Of a DNA stretch of 64,000 bases, positions 16,232-25,149 are shown in pieces; position 1 is the stretch's first letter; every line of letters begins with the position of its first letter. A model generated the notes under the pieces. The model was not told the DNA's origin. It saw nothing but the letters and a program-made list of their open reading frames with translations, and made no database searches. The translations under genes were made by a program, and so were the position numbers. Origin of the DNA: Flavobacterium gelatinilyticum (GTDB lineage Bacteria; Bacteroidota; Bacteroidia; Flavobacteriales; Flavobacteriaceae). The stretch is from contig NZ_CP114287.1 of NCBI RefSeq assembly GCF_027111295.1, forward strand, positions 2,604,001-2,668,000. Reading direction: 5' to 3'.

Positions 16232-17311
16232 TTATACTGCTTTTGAATATATTTTTAATTTTCTGTTTTCTAAGATTGAATTGATAATTTTGAAGTATTC
16301 ATCCTGCGGACATGCAGTAGTATCAATTCCAACACTGCTATTGTCGTAAGGCTCGTATTTCTTTATAACCGAAACAGAGAACAATCCAACTGTTGGTGTC
16401 TGAACTGAACTGGCAAGGTGCATAATACCGCTGTCTGCTCCGATAAAAACATCAACATGAGCCAGGAAAGATCCCATTTCTCGGATATCTTTACTATAAA
16501 AAGATGGGGCTTTAAATCCTATTTGAGAAACATTTTCGACAGGTAAGATTTCGATAATGTTATAATTGCTATATTCTGTTTGTAATCTGGAGTAGAAGCT
16601 TTCCCACCATTCTTCAGAAAAACATTTTGTGCCGGTGGCGTATGTAAAAATGCAAATAGTGCGTTTTGAAGAATCGATTAAATTGTCTAGAATTTTTCTT
16701 CCGTTTTCAAGTTCAGAAGAACTTAGTTTAAGATCCAAGGAAGGAACAATTTTATTTCTTTTTGGCAGTCCTAATTTCGTTACGTAGTTTCTGAAATTAT
16801 AAACCGGATATTTGGCAATGTGGTCGTAATCGCTTTTTGGTTCTTTTAGCTCTCCGTCTAAATCTCCGTAGAATTTATATTTGGCATTTGAAAACTTTAC
16901 GGCAAGACGGCCCGAAGAGGAATTTTGGTCAACATTTATCGCCATATCATAGGGTTCTTTCATAATCGACACCCAGACTTTCATGTATTCGACCAGACTT
17001 TTAAAAGGCTTTTTAGGCAGGTGTATGGATTTATTGTAAACCTGATAATTTTCGAAGATAATAGGCGCGAGAGTTCCTTTTACAAATAAATCAATTTTGC
17101 AGTTTGGAAATGTTTCTGAAACTTCCTGAACCAGCGGGGTAATCAATAATAGATTTCCAAGTCTGCCATTGGGTCTGCAGATTAAGACTCGTTTAATTTC
17201 GGTTTTATCAACCAAAACAATGCTGTAATCTGTTTTTTGTTTCCCAATATTTTTGGTCAGACCACGCATTACACCACGCCTAAACTGGTTTACTTTGCCT
17301 AAAACACTCAT
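16232..17311 (-). CDS. Glycosyltransferase family 9 (heptosyltransferase-like)
   Basis: A 359-residue GT-B enzyme related to ADP-heptose:LPS heptosyltransferases. The N-terminal domain has RPNGRLGNLLLITPLVQE (about 49-66), and the C-terminal domain has ADSGIMHLASSVQTPTVGLF (about 292-311), the family's nucleotide-sugar region. There is no signal peptide or membrane segment, so it acts at the cytoplasmic face of the inner membrane, probably in lipid A core or other surface glycan synthesis. The donor sugar is not evident; flavobacterial GT9 proteins may not use heptose. It stands alone rather than in an LPS cluster. Confidence 0.88.
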   Translation of the reverse strand: MSVLGKVNQFRRGVMRGLTKNIGKQKTDYSIVLVDKTEIKRVLICRPNGRLGNLLLITPLVQEVSETFPNCKIDLFVKGTLAPIIFENYQVYNKSIHLPKKPFKSLVEYMKVWVSIMKEPYDMAINVDQNSSSGRLAVKFSNAKYKFYGDLDGELKEPKSDYDHIAKYPVYNFRNYVTKLGLPKRNKIVPSLDLKLSSSELENGRKILDNLIDSSKRTICIFTYATGTKCFSEEWWESFYSRLQTEYSNYNIIEILPVENVSQIGFKAPSFYSKDIREMGSFLAHVDVFIGADSGIMHLASSVQTPTVGLFSVSVIKKYEPYDNSSVGIDTTACPQDEYFKIINSILENRKLKIYSKAV

Positions 17312-17360
17312 TATTCAATAAATTAAGGATTAAATTAATTTCAAATTAACTTTAAAAAAA

Positions 17361-17400
17361 AAGCCCTAGATGGAACAAACTTCAAATCTAGGCTCTTTTT
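17361..17400 (-). terminator. Terminator region downstream of the GT9/DUF2797 genes
   Basis: CCTAGAT (17365-17371) pairs with ATCTAGG (17386-17392), with a further G-C pair and short flanking A/T tracts on both sides after a one-base bulge. It lies between the DUF2797 stop and the start of the GT9 gene and would stop leftward transcription from DUF2797. Confidence 0.6.
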
Positions 17401-17567
17401 ATTTTTAAAATTAAATTCTTTGAATAAGTTATTATTACAAAATTGTAACCAAATTTATCAAAATTCACATCACCTATTCGCCTAAAGTCAAAAATACGAC
17501 TATAATCAGGCTTCTTAATCAATTACTAGACAAGCTCTTAATAAAAATAGACGAAAAGGGTAATACG

Positions 17568-18362
17568 CTAGACGTTTATAGTAACAACGTAACCTTCGGA
17601 ACCGCGGATATTAAAAACAGTACCGTTTTCAAAAATTAAATACTGCCCTTTTATGCCCGTTAATTTACCCTGAAAAGTTGGTGTTTTATCCAGATTTAAG
17701 CTCGCAACTTTTGCCGGATAATGTAAAACCGGATATTGCAGTTCGTAAACATCGTTTTTCTCACTGAAGAAATAATCCTTAACCTCAGCAGGAATTAAAT
17801 TTTCGACTTTTGATTTTTCAAGGATCAAATCGCATGAGTCGGCTGTGCATTGCAGCATTTTTCTCCAGTTGGTTTTATCAGCATAATGATCTTTTAGGGC
17901 AACCTCGGTAATTCCCGCCAGGTAACGGTTGGGCACCTCAACAATAGCAATGGCCTGTGTTGCGCCCTGATCGATCCATCTTGTCGGCACTTGTGTTTTA
18001 CGTGTTACTCCTACTTTTATTTCACTTGATAAAGCCAAATATACAATATGAGGCTGTAACTGTGCTTTTTGTTCGTATTCCAGATCGCGGTCTGCGATTC
18101 CTAAATGCGCGGTGCTTAATTCCGGTTTCATAATCCAGTCTCCTACTGCAGGACTCGAATAGAAACAATCGTAACAAAAGCCCTGTCTGAATATTTTTTT
18201 CTTTTTATTGCAGTTTAAACATTGAAACCCCGAAAAGGCGATTTCAATTTCTTTGTTTAATAATTGATTAACATTCAAAAAACTATCTTCAAAAACTAAA
18301 TAATATTGAATTGGATTTCCTAATTCAGTCTGCATTTTGGTGAGTACGCCTTGATAAGTCAT
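17568..18362 (-). CDS. DUF2797 protein with zinc-ribbon
   Basis: A 264-residue protein. Near the N-terminus are two Cys pairs, CLNC (48-51) and CYDC (63-66), a likely zinc ribbon. The middle (HIVYLALSSEIKVGVTRK, then PTRWIDQGATQAIAI at about 125-145) is characteristic of DUF2797 and resembles, in outline, the GIY-YIG nuclease core (YLA...KVGVT...R..QGA), but the usual catalytic residues cannot be assigned confidently. It continues with ALKDHYADKTNWRKMLQ. The function is unknown; a nucleic-acid role is inference from the zinc ribbon. It is divergent from the GH3 gene. Confidence 0.82.
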   Translation of the reverse strand: MTYQGVLTKMQTELGNPIQYYLVFEDSFLNVNQLLNKEIEIAFSGFQCLNCNKKKKIFRQGFCYDCFYSSPAVGDWIMKPELSTAHLGIADRDLEYEQKAQLQPHIVYLALSSEIKVGVTRKTQVPTRWIDQGATQAIAIVEVPNRYLAGITEVALKDHYADKTNWRKMLQCTADSCDLILEKSKVENLIPAEVKDYFFSEKNDVYELQYPVLHYPAKVASLNLDKTPTFQGKLTGIKGQYLIFENGTVFNIRGSEGYVVTINV

Positions 18363-18497
18363 GGGATATAAAATTGAAAGTTTTTGATGCTAAAGTGTTT
18401 TGTTTACTGCTAAAAGCAGAGAATTTAGCTTTTATTTTTTTATTATTTGAGTTAAAATCTTTAGTTCCAAGAGCGTGTTTTTTATTACAAAAAACAC

Positions 18498-18505
18498 TAT
18501 TTTTG
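18498..18505 (+). promoter_or_regulatory. TAnnTTTG promoter box upstream of the GH3 gene
   Basis: TATTTTTG matches the consensus and would give a transcript starting near 18512 with a leader of about 95 nt before the ATG at 18609. Confidence 0.5.
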
Positions 18506-18608
18506 ATATGACAGCAAAGTTAAGGTTTGTCTTTTGATATTCAAATTTTAAGTTTCTGGATTTTAACTAACACCGCAAACAACTAACTTCTAAAATCTGC
18601 CATTATTC

Positions 18609-20123
18609 ATGCCTTTATCAATAATTAATTCTTTTGCTTCGTGGGTCCTGAAACAAAGGATTCATCAGATTGAACTTTTTTTAAAATACCCAAATGAAGT
18701 TCAGGAGGAACTATTACATAATTTATTGACAGCGTCTGAGAATACGATTTTTGGAAAACAGTATGATTTTGCATCGATCAACTCTTATAAAACTTTTGCT
18801 GAGAGGGTTCCTATTGCCTCTTACGAAGAATTACAGCCTCTTATTGAGCGTACGCGTCAGGGCGAGCAGAATGTTTTTTGGGAATCTCCTATAAAATGGT
18901 TTGCCAAATCAAGCGGCACAACCAATGCCAAGAGCAAGTTTATTCCGGTAAGCAACGAAGCGCTTGAAGACTGTCATTATAAAGGAAGCAAAGATTTATT
19001 ATGTCTGTATTTGAATAATAATGAAGATTCTGAATTGTTTTTGGGAAAAAGTCTTCGTTTAGGTGGCAGTTCGCAGATTTATGAAAACAACAATACTTTC
19101 TTTGGTGATTTATCGGCAATTTTGATCGAAAATATGCCTATCTGGGCTGAGTTCAGCAGCACGCCAAGCAGTAAAACTTCGTTGATGACAGAATGGGAAA
19201 GTAAAATTGCTGCAATTATTAACGAAACCAAAAACGAAAATGTGACCAGTTTTGCCGGAGTTCCATCCTGGATGCTGGTTTTAATGAACAAGGTTCTGGA
19301 AAATACCGGCAAACAAAGTTTACTGGAATTGTGGCCGAATCTTGAAGTTTATTTTCACGGAGGTGTGAGTTTTTCTCCTTATAAAGACCAGTATAAAAAA
19401 TTACTGCCAAGCAAAGATTTTAGATATTACGAAATTTACAATGCTTCTGAAGGCTTTTTTGCTATTCAGGATTTAAATAATTCCAGCGATTTATTACTGA
19501 TGCTGGATTACGGAATTTTCTACGAATTTATTCCGATGGATACTTTTGGAAGTCAAAACCAAAAAGTAGTCCGTTTAGCCGATGTTGAGCTTAACAAAAA
19601 CTACGCAATCGTGATTACGACTAATTCCGGTTTATGGCGTTATTTAATTGGCGATACGGTTCGTTTTACTTCTTTGAATCCATATCGAATTAGAGTTACG
19701 GGAAGAACCAAGCATCATATTAATGTTTTTGGTGAGGAATTAATGGTAGAAAATACAGATCAGGCGATTGCTAAAGCTTGTCAGGTAACCCAAACCGAAG
19801 TGATCGATTATACGGTTGCTCCTATTTTTATGCAGGATAAAGAAAAAGGAGCACACGAATGGATGATCGAATTTAAAAAACATCCGGCAGATGTTGGTCT
19901 GTTCCAAAAAGTTCTCGACGAAACCCTGCAAACCCTGAATTCTGATTACGAAGCTAAACGCTACAACAATATGACGCTAAATCCTTTGGTGATTAATATA
20001 GCGCGTGAAAACTTGTTCTACGACTGGCTAAAAGAACGCGACAAACTGGGCGGGCAAAATAAGATTCCGAGACTTTCAAATGAAAGGGATTATCTGGAGC
20101 AGTTGAAGGAGATGTGTTATTAG
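18609..20123 (+). CDS. GH3-family acyl-adenylate ligase (auxin-responsive GH3-like)
   Basis: A 504-residue protein of the GH3 family, known in plants for ATP-dependent conjugation of amino acids to jasmonate or indole-acetate, and also found in bacteria with largely unknown substrates. The adenylation signature SSGTTNAKSKFIPVS (101-115) is intact, followed by YEIYNASEGFFAIQD, LMLDYGIFYEFIP and TGRTKHHINVFGEELM for the ATP/AMP sites and hinge. The N-terminus starts directly with the helical family region (LKQRIHQIELFLKYP), so the ATG at 18609 is sound. A small membrane-protein gene begins 43 bases downstream. Enzyme class is likely; substrate unknown. Confidence 0.9.
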   Translation: MPLSIINSFASWVLKQRIHQIELFLKYPNEVQEELLHNLLTASENTIFGKQYDFASINSYKTFAERVPIASYEELQPLIERTRQGEQNVFWESPIKWFAKSSGTTNAKSKFIPVSNEALEDCHYKGSKDLLCLYLNNNEDSELFLGKSLRLGGSSQIYENNNTFFGDLSAILIENMPIWAEFSSTPSSKTSLMTEWESKIAAIINETKNENVTSFAGVPSWMLVLMNKVLENTGKQSLLELWPNLEVYFHGGVSFSPYKDQYKKLLPSKDFRYYEIYNASEGFFAIQDLNNSSDLLLMLDYGIFYEFIPMDTFGSQNQKVVRLADVELNKNYAIVITTNSGLWRYLIGDTVRFTSLNPYRIRVTGRTKHHINVFGEELMVENTDQAIAKACQVTQTEVIDYTVAPIFMQDKEKGAHEWMIEFKKHPADVGLFQKVLDETLQTLNSDYEAKRYNNMTLNPLVINIARENLFYDWLKERDKLGGQNKIPRLSNERDYLEQLKEMCY

Positions 20124-20166
20124 ATTTTAATCAAACACACTCCTAATTAAACACCGAGAAGTAGAA

Positions 20167-20715
20167 ATGAAAGAAATTAAAATTGAACTTAGCAAGAAAA
20201 AAAGTTTTTCAGCTGTTCTGGGTTCAGTCATCTTTATTCTATTAGGAATTCAATTCATTCTTAATCCTGAACAGTATGTTTCGCGTATTTATAGAAACAT
20301 TGAATTAATAAAAATCGCAGGGTTTGCATCAGTTTCTTTTTTTGGACTATGTTTACTTTTTATTCTTTTTAAAATCTTGGACAAAAAGCCCGCTTTAATT
20401 ATTAATGAAAATGGAATTACTGATAATTCAAATTACAGCAGTGTCGGATTAATTGCCTGGTCGAAAATAAAAGGAATAAGAACCCAGCAAGTTATGTCGA
20501 CCAAGTTTTTGTTAATTGATGTCTCTGACCCAAAAGAATTTATTGATAAAGGCTCAAGATTAAAAGCATCGTTTATGAAAGCTAACCTAAAGATGCATGG
20601 AACTCCAGTTTTAATTACTTCTAATACTTTAAATTATAATTTCAGTGATCTTGAAAAATTATTGCATGAAGAATGGAATAAATATAATTACACTGATTCC
20701 ACTAAACCCGCATGA
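20167..20715 (+). CDS. STM3941-like small membrane protein
   Basis: A 182-residue protein with two membrane helices (about 18-37 and 51-73), a positively charged N-terminus and a C-terminal soluble domain of PH-like character (ALIINENGITDNSNYSS, then IAWSKIKGIRTQQV). It matches the family named after Salmonella STM3941, of unknown function. It probably shares a transcript with the GH3 gene 43 bases upstream. The stop codon overlaps the structured intergenic element that follows. Confidence 0.75.
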   Translation: MKEIKIELSKKKSFSAVLGSVIFILLGIQFILNPEQYVSRIYRNIELIKIAGFASVSFFGLCLLFILFKILDKKPALIINENGITDNSNYSSVGLIAWSKIKGIRTQQVMSTKFLLIDVSDPKEFIDKGSRLKASFMKANLKMHGTPVLITSNTLNYNFSDLEKLLHEEWNKYNYTDSTKPA

Positions 20716-20797
20716 GGGATAGGAATGAAAATCCTTTTGTGCCGGGGTTCGGCACAAAAGATTGAAATGGATAGCCCGACCCGCAGGGACATGCCCT
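20714..20797 (+). ncRNA. Structured intergenic element, copy A
   Basis: A GC-richer stretch overlapping the stop codon of the preceding gene. A central perfect 11-bp hairpin, CTTTTGTGCCG (20734-20744) / CGGCACAAAAG (20750-20760), sits inside a frame shared with copy B at 26270-26347: GAT, GAA and ATCCTTTT on the left, AAAAGAT, GGA, AGC and GAC on the right. GGG/CCC segments on the outside (20716-20718 and 20775-20777) could form an outer helix. It is not a classical terminator because no T run follows the hairpin. It may be a flavobacterial repeat or RNA element such as Rfam Flavo-1, which I recall but cannot check. Confidence 0.6.
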
Positions 20798-20803
20798 AAA
20801 TAA

Positions 20804-20838
20804 AAAAACCTCAGTATTATTGAAAGACCGAGGTTTTT
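20804..20838. terminator. Bidirectional terminator between STM3941-like gene and serB
   Basis: A perfect 9-bp stem AAAAACCTC (20804-20812) / GAGGTTTTT (20830-20838) with a 17-base loop, A-rich on the left and T-rich on the right. Confidence 0.75.
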
Positions 20839-20993
20839 ATATTTATATAAACGTTCTGTATGTCATACAAGCAGAATTTCGTCTGTAATTATCGAGTTTC
20901 TAGTGTGATTTCTCCTTCATCGAAATGACAAAAATGAGAATAACTTTGTCTAAAACCTCTGCGAATCCCTGCGTTATACACTTTATGCACTTA

Positions 20994-22223
20994 TTACATC
21001 ATATCAATGTATCTGTCGTGGTATCCTAATAAATATAAAACACCGTCAAGACCTAAACTTGAAATTGAAGTCGAAGCACTTTCTTTTACTTTTGGTTTAG
21101 CATGAAAAGCGATTCCCAGACCTGCTAAATTAAGCATTGGCAGATCGTTTGCACCGTCGCCGACTGCTATAGTCTGGTTGATGTGGATTCCTTCTTTCTC
21201 GGCGATTGCTTTTAGGTATTCGGCTTTCTTTTGACCGTCTACGATATCGCCTAAATATTTACCGGTTAATTTACCGTCTTTAATTTCTAATTGGTTGGCG
21301 TGAACATAATCGATTCCGAGCTCTTTTTGAAGATATTCTCCAAAATAAGTAAAACCTCCTGAAAGAATTGCAGTTTTATATCCGTAGTATTTTAGAGCTT
21401 TCATTAAACGATGTGCCCCTTGTGTTATTGGTAAATTGATGGCAACGTTTTGCAAAACTTCCTCGCTTAAACCTTCAAGCAGCGCCATACGTTTTTTGAA
21501 ACTTTCGTTAAAATCAATTTCGCCATTCATAGCCGACTCGGTAATAGCGCGAACCTGATCGCCTACTCCGTTTAATTCTGCCAGTTCGTCAATTACTTCG
21601 GTCTGGATTAAAGTAGAATCCATATCGAAACAAACTAAACGACGGTTTCTTCTGTATATATTATCTTCCTGAAACGAAATATCGACATTTAAGGTTCTCG
21701 AAATCTCCATAAAACTTGCTGTCATGACAATTTTATTTACAATTTCGCCGGTTACCGATAATTGGATGCAAGAACGCGGATATTCTTCTTTCTCAACAAT
21801 TGAAGTTCTTCCTGTTAATCGTATAATAGAATCAATATTCAGGTTTTGGTCTGACATTATTTTGGTTACTGCCGCTAATTGAGATGCGGCCAGTTTTTCG
21901 CCAAGAATATTGATAATATAACGCTGTTTCGACTGTGATTTTACCCATTTTTCGTAATCATCGATAGAAATCGGAATAAATTTTACTTTGATTTCGAGTT
22001 CATACGCTTTGAACAATAAATCTTTTAAAACGGGAGCAGAAGAAGAACCTGCTGCAATTTCGAACAAAATTCCTAAAGAAAGGGTATCGTGAATATCGGC
22101 CTGGCCAATATCTAAAATATTAGCATCATACGCCGCCAATACAGCTGTTAAGCCTGCTGTAACCCCTATTTTATCGTGTCCTGAAACTTTTAATAAAATT
22201 ATTTCCTTATCCTCTATTGCCAT
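20994..22223 (-). CDS. serB: Phosphoserine phosphatase SerB
   Basis: SerB performs the last step of serine synthesis, dephosphorylating phosphoserine. The 409-residue protein has two N-terminal ACT-type regulatory domains (about 1-80 and 90-170) and a C-terminal HAD phosphatase domain: motif I FDMDSTL (nucleophile is the first Asp), VIDELAELNGVGDQV and FNESFKKRMALLEG in the cap, motif II LSGGFTYF, and motif IV GDGANDLPML. The start at ATG 22223 is chosen over an upstream TTG because it gives the usual MAIEDKEIILLKVSG N-terminus. Two ACT domains suggest serine feedback or ligand binding, by analogy with mycobacterial SerB2. Monocistronic. Confidence 0.95.
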   Translation of the reverse strand: MAIEDKEIILLKVSGHDKIGVTAGLTAVLAAYDANILDIGQADIHDTLSLGILFEIAAGSSSAPVLKDLLFKAYELEIKVKFIPISIDDYEKWVKSQSKQRYIINILGEKLAASQLAAVTKIMSDQNLNIDSIIRLTGRTSIVEKEEYPRSCIQLSVTGEIVNKIVMTASFMEISRTLNVDISFQEDNIYRRNRRLVCFDMDSTLIQTEVIDELAELNGVGDQVRAITESAMNGEIDFNESFKKRMALLEGLSEEVLQNVAINLPITQGAHRLMKALKYYGYKTAILSGGFTYFGEYLQKELGIDYVHANQLEIKDGKLTGKYLGDIVDGQKKAEYLKAIAEKEGIHINQTIAVGDGANDLPMLNLAGLGIAFHAKPKVKESASTSISSLGLDGVLYLLGYHDRYIDMM

Positions 22224-22302
22224 TTTACCTAATTGATTTTGAAGCGACAAAAATCGGTAATCTCCAGTTGATAAAAAAGAATAATCTTTGTTTTTTTGAA
22301 AA

Positions 22303-22330
22303 GAAAAAGCGCATCTATATGCGCTTTTTC
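22303..22330 (-). terminator. Terminator at the end of the VOC/SRPBCC cluster
   Basis: A perfect 12-bp stem GAAAAAGCGCAT / ATGCGCTTTTTC with a CTAT loop; read leftward it ends in T5 followed by C and further T. It lies 50 bases after the PhnB-like gene and upstream of serB. Confidence 0.88.
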
Positions 22331-22379
22331 GAGTAATTTAACAATTCTGTTTTATTATTAAAATAACGTAACTTTTTGG

Positions 22380-22814
22380 TTATTGATTTGCTTCATTTTC
22401 ATCAAAATTTACCATCCAGTTGATTCCGAATTTATCCTTAAACATTCCGAAATAAGCTCCCCAGAACGTTTTTTGCAGAGGCATTTCTACTTTCCCTCCT
22501 GCCGAAAGTCCGTTGAAGATTCGATCTGCTTCTTCTGTACTTTCTGTATTGATTGAAATAGAGAAATTATCCCCAAAACCAACATCGCCGTATCTTGGAT
22601 GTGAGTCACTTCCCATTAAAATGGTATTGCCAATTTTAAGTGACACGTGCATAACACGGTTTAAAGCTTCTTCAGAAAGTACTTCTCCTTCTTCTGCCGG
22701 GGCATCTTTATATTTTCCGATATACGGAAAGTCTCCGCCAAAAACTGATTTATAAAACAGGAACGCTTCTTCGCATGTTCCGTTGAACATTAAGTATGGA
22801 TTTACTGCTGCCAT
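22380..22814 (-). CDS. PhnB-like VOC-fold protein
   Basis: A 144-residue single-domain protein with the PhnB-type opening NPYLMFNGTCEEAFLFYKSVFGG (residues about 5-27; this quotes the region, key residues being N11, C14 and F19) and the later MHVSLKIGNTILMGSD and FWGAYFGMFKDKFGINWMV. Such vicinal-oxygen-chelate proteins dimerise to make a metal or small-molecule pocket and include enzymes and binding proteins; no substrate can be assigned. It is the last gene of the leftward cluster, 58 bases after the SRPBCC gene, and is followed by a strong terminator. Confidence 0.8.
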   Translation of the reverse strand: MAAVNPYLMFNGTCEEAFLFYKSVFGGDFPYIGKYKDAPAEEGEVLSEEALNRVMHVSLKIGNTILMGSDSHPRYGDVGFGDNFSISINTESTEEADRIFNGLSAGGKVEMPLQKTFWGAYFGMFKDKFGINWMVNFDENEANQ

Positions 22815-22872
22815 GATATTTTTTTAAAATTGTTAATTGTAAATTATGAATTGTGAATGTCTTTTTTTTGCT

Positions 22873-23316
22873 CTATTTACTTTCTTCAGATAATTCTTTA
22901 ACGATTTCCAGACCTTTAGGAAAAACATCTTTAAAATAATCTACAAATTTTTCTCCCGAATCGACCTGAGCAATTAAATCTGTGAATTCATCATCAGGAA
23001 TTAACCGATACGTTTCCATTGCCCCGCTCCATTTTTTTGTTTCTTCATCCAGAGGAAGTTCCTTAAAATCTTTCATTTCGCCTATATGCTTAAAAGCCAT
23101 ATATTCGTTTGGCGTTTTGGTTTCAATTATGCTGTACATTCCTTCTCCGTTAGGTGCCATAAAATATATTTTATCTCCTTCGTTCCAGCCACTTTCGGTG
23201 TAAGAACCTTCGCAGAAAGCACTTGTCCATTTTTTATACGATTCTTCGTCCCATAAAGCCTTCCAGACCTTGTCCGGATGAGCTTTAATTCTTATTGTAA
23301 ATTCTAATGTTTCCAT
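22873..23316 (-). CDS. SRPBCC (AHSA1-like) domain protein
   Basis: A 147-residue protein of the START/SRPBCC fold, a deep hydrophobic pocket used for lipids or small molecules. The opening ETLEFTIRIKAHPDKVWKAL and the following WTSAFCEG, GDKIYFMAPNGEGMYS are typical of the AHSA1-like group. It starts 2 bases after the stop codon of the VOC gene at 23319, so translational coupling is likely. It is more distant from the two SRPBCC paralogues at 23869 and 24297. Confidence 0.82.
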   Translation of the reverse strand: METLEFTIRIKAHPDKVWKALWDEESYKKWTSAFCEGSYTESGWNEGDKIYFMAPNGEGMYSIIETKTPNEYMAFKHIGEMKDFKELPLDEETKKWSGAMETYRLIPDDEFTDLIAQVDSGEKFVDYFKDVFPKGLEIVKELSEESK

Positions 23317-23318
23317 AA

Positions 23319-23726
23319 TTAAGAAAGTTTACTAAAATCCATGAATAAAACATTCCAACGATGACCGTCTAAATCGGCAAAACCAAATCCGTACATCCAG
23401 CCCTGGCTTTCTGCAGGTTCAGAAAAAACCGTACCGCCGGCTTCCTTGACTTTTCTGGCCAGTTCATCTACTTCTTCCCTGCTTTCGGCATCAATGGAAA
23501 TCAATATTTCAGAACTTGATTTTGTATCTGTAACTGCATTTTGAGAGAAGCCTGAAAAAAGAATTTCCTCAAAGAGCATCACCACAAAATGATTTTCTCC
23601 CACAACCATACAGGTCGAACTTGGTGTGTCGTGCTGTTCGTTGAATGAGAAACCTATTTTCCAGAAAAAATCTTTTGCTTTTGCCACACTTTTCACGGGC
23701 AGATTTAACCAAATTTGTTTTGTCAT
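23319..23726 (-). CDS. VOC-fold (glyoxalase/bleomycin-resistance-like) protein
   Basis: A 135-residue protein with the VOC beta-alpha-beta-beta-beta unit: IWLNLPVKSVAKAKDFF, then MVVGENHFVVMLF, a middle SSSEILISIDAESREEVDEL and a closing FADLDGHRWNVLFMD. The closing motif DLDGHRW is the usual place of a metal ligand. It is clearly paralogous to the gene at 24712 (same LNLPVK opening and DGH closing). It begins after a 142-base gap from the upstream gene and may open a second transcription unit. Confidence 0.82.
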   Translation of the reverse strand: MTKQIWLNLPVKSVAKAKDFFWKIGFSFNEQHDTPSSTCMVVGENHFVVMLFEEILFSGFSQNAVTDTKSSSEILISIDAESREEVDELARKVKEAGGTVFSEPAESQGWMYGFGFADLDGHRWNVLFMDFSKLS

Positions 23727-23868
23727 TGTTTGATGTTTTTTTGTTACACAATTATTTTTTTTGATTTTAAACCATATAAGTTAATTTAAGTTTTGCTTTA
23801 AACTTTGAGGCTTTAAATCATACAAGTGATCTAATCCTCCTTAATTTTTTTTCTCTGTCAATTTGAAC

Positions 23869-24273
23869 CTAATTCGACTCAACATAACTTTTAAAATTAT
23901 CCAGAATTGCCTGCCAGCCTCCACGCTGCATTTCTTCAGGATTTTCTTTTTCCGGATCAAAGCTTTCTGTAATTTCTACTCCGCCTGCTGTTTCTTTAAA
24001 ATGAATAATCGCCTTTCTTCCATCGCCCATTGTATACTCTATGGCTTCATTTTCTTTTACGAGAGTGTAATTTCCCCAGAAATCAAAACTCATGCTGCCG
24101 TCTTTGGCTGCCATAGTCGATGTGAATTTACCGCCTTCTCTTAAATCTACTTCTGCATTAGGAGTGTGCCAGTCAGGAGAAGCAAAACTCCATTTTGTAA
24201 TATGTTCGGGTGTACTCCAGAAATTCCACACTTTTTCTATCGATGCCTTTACTGTAGTTTGTATTGTTATCAT
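23869..24273 (-). CDS. SRPBCC domain protein (paralogue 1)
   Basis: A 134-residue SRPBCC/AHSA1-like protein, same length as its neighbour at 24297 and obviously duplicated from it: both have the opening I..T..ASIEKVW, WHTP.AE.DL, MAAKD, and GF/IE closing region. Shows HITKWSFASPDWHTP and ESFDPEKENPEEMQ. A hydrophobic ligand pocket is expected; ligand unknown. It lies 23 bases after its paralogue, so cotranscription is likely. Confidence 0.85.
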   Translation of the reverse strand: MITIQTTVKASIEKVWNFWSTPEHITKWSFASPDWHTPNAEVDLREGGKFTSTMAAKDGSMSFDFWGNYTLVKENEAIEYTMGDGRKAIIHFKETAGGVEITESFDPEKENPEEMQRGGWQAILDNFKSYVESN

Positions 24274-24296
24274 GCGTTTTTTAGGTTTTTATTGTT

Positions 24297-24701
24297 TTAA
24301 ATACTTTCAGCATATTTCTTAAAGTTATCAATTACATTTTGACACCATTGTTTCTGCATGCTCTCAGAATCTTCTTTTGTGGGTTCAAATACTTCTGTGA
24401 GTTTGACTTTACTGCCAAGATCTTCAAAATATACAATTCCGGTTCTGTTATCCAGAAGCTTATATTCTATTAATTGGAATTTCTCTACTTTAGTATATAT
24501 CCCTTCAAAATCAAACCCTTCGCTTTTATCTTTTGCAGCCATTTGATATTTAAATTTACCATTTACCTGCAGATCATTTTCGGCATGAGGGGTATGCCAT
24601 TCTTCAAAAGCAAAATTCCAATTTTGAATATGTTTAGGAGAAGTCCACAAATGCCAGACTTTCTCTATCGATGCTTCAATCGTATTTTGTACTCTGATCA
24701 T
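24297..24701 (-). CDS. SRPBCC domain protein (paralogue 2)
   Basis: A 134-residue SRPBCC/AHSA1-like protein, tandem paralogue of the gene at 23869. Shared features are ASIEKVW (residues 10-16), WHTPHAENDL (35-44), MAAKDKSEGFDF and the closing NFKKYAES. It starts 10 bases after the stop of the VOC gene at 24712. Divergence from its sister is substantial, so the duplication is not recent. Confidence 0.85.
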   Translation of the reverse strand: MIRVQNTIEASIEKVWHLWTSPKHIQNWNFAFEEWHTPHAENDLQVNGKFKYQMAAKDKSEGFDFEGIYTKVEKFQLIEYKLLDNRTGIVYFEDLGSKVKLTEVFEPTKEDSESMQKQWCQNVIDNFKKYAESI

Positions 24702-24711
24702 CTACCTTACA

Positions 24712-25122
24712 TTACATTTGATCCGGGAACTGGCTTTCATCCATAAAGAAAATTTCCCAGTGATGTCCGTCCGGATCCAGGAAAGTTCTTTGATACATCC
24801 ATTCGAAATCCTGTTTTCTTCTATAATCGGTTCCGCCGGCTTTAACCGCTTTTTCCATCATTTCATCTACCTGCGTGCGTGTGTCCAGAGAAATAGAAAT
24901 CAGCACTTCGCTCGCTTTAGAAGAATCACAAATCTGTTTGTCGGTAAAAGTTTGATAGAACTCTTCTACCAAAAGCATGACATGGATATTTGATCCGATC
25001 ACGATACAGGCGCCCTTTTCATTTGAAAATTTTGGATTGGTTGAAAAACCCAGTTTATTAAAAAAGGATATTGCGCGATTTAAATCTTTTACAGGAAGAT
25101 TTAAGAAAATTTTTGTTTCCAT
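24712..25122 (-). CDS. VOC-fold (glyoxalase-like) protein
   Basis: A 136-residue VOC-fold protein that opens with METKIFLNLPVKDLNRAISF and closes with FLDPDGHHWEIFFMD, paralogous to the protein at 23319. It is the first gene of the leftward cluster and begins 28 bases downstream of a TAnnTTTG box. It faces the GlxA-type regulator gene across a 141-base control region, the usual arrangement for a regulator and its target. Confidence 0.84.
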   Translation of the reverse strand: METKIFLNLPVKDLNRAISFFNKLGFSTNPKFSNEKGACIVIGSNIHVMLLVEEFYQTFTDKQICDSSKASEVLISISLDTRTQVDEMMEKAVKAGGTDYRRKQDFEWMYQRTFLDPDGHHWEIFFMDESQFPDQM

Positions 25123-25149
25123 ATTTATAAAATTACAAATTATTTATAG

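Noticed and set aside
20734..20760. Ordinary terminator after the STM3941-like gene
   Set aside because: The hairpin has no T run, has a conserved frame shared with a second locus, and a normal terminator follows at 20804-20838.
22303..22330. 12-bp palindrome as an operator for serB
   Set aside because: It has the form and placing of a terminator for the leftward cluster, with a T-rich end; an operator is possible but not needed.
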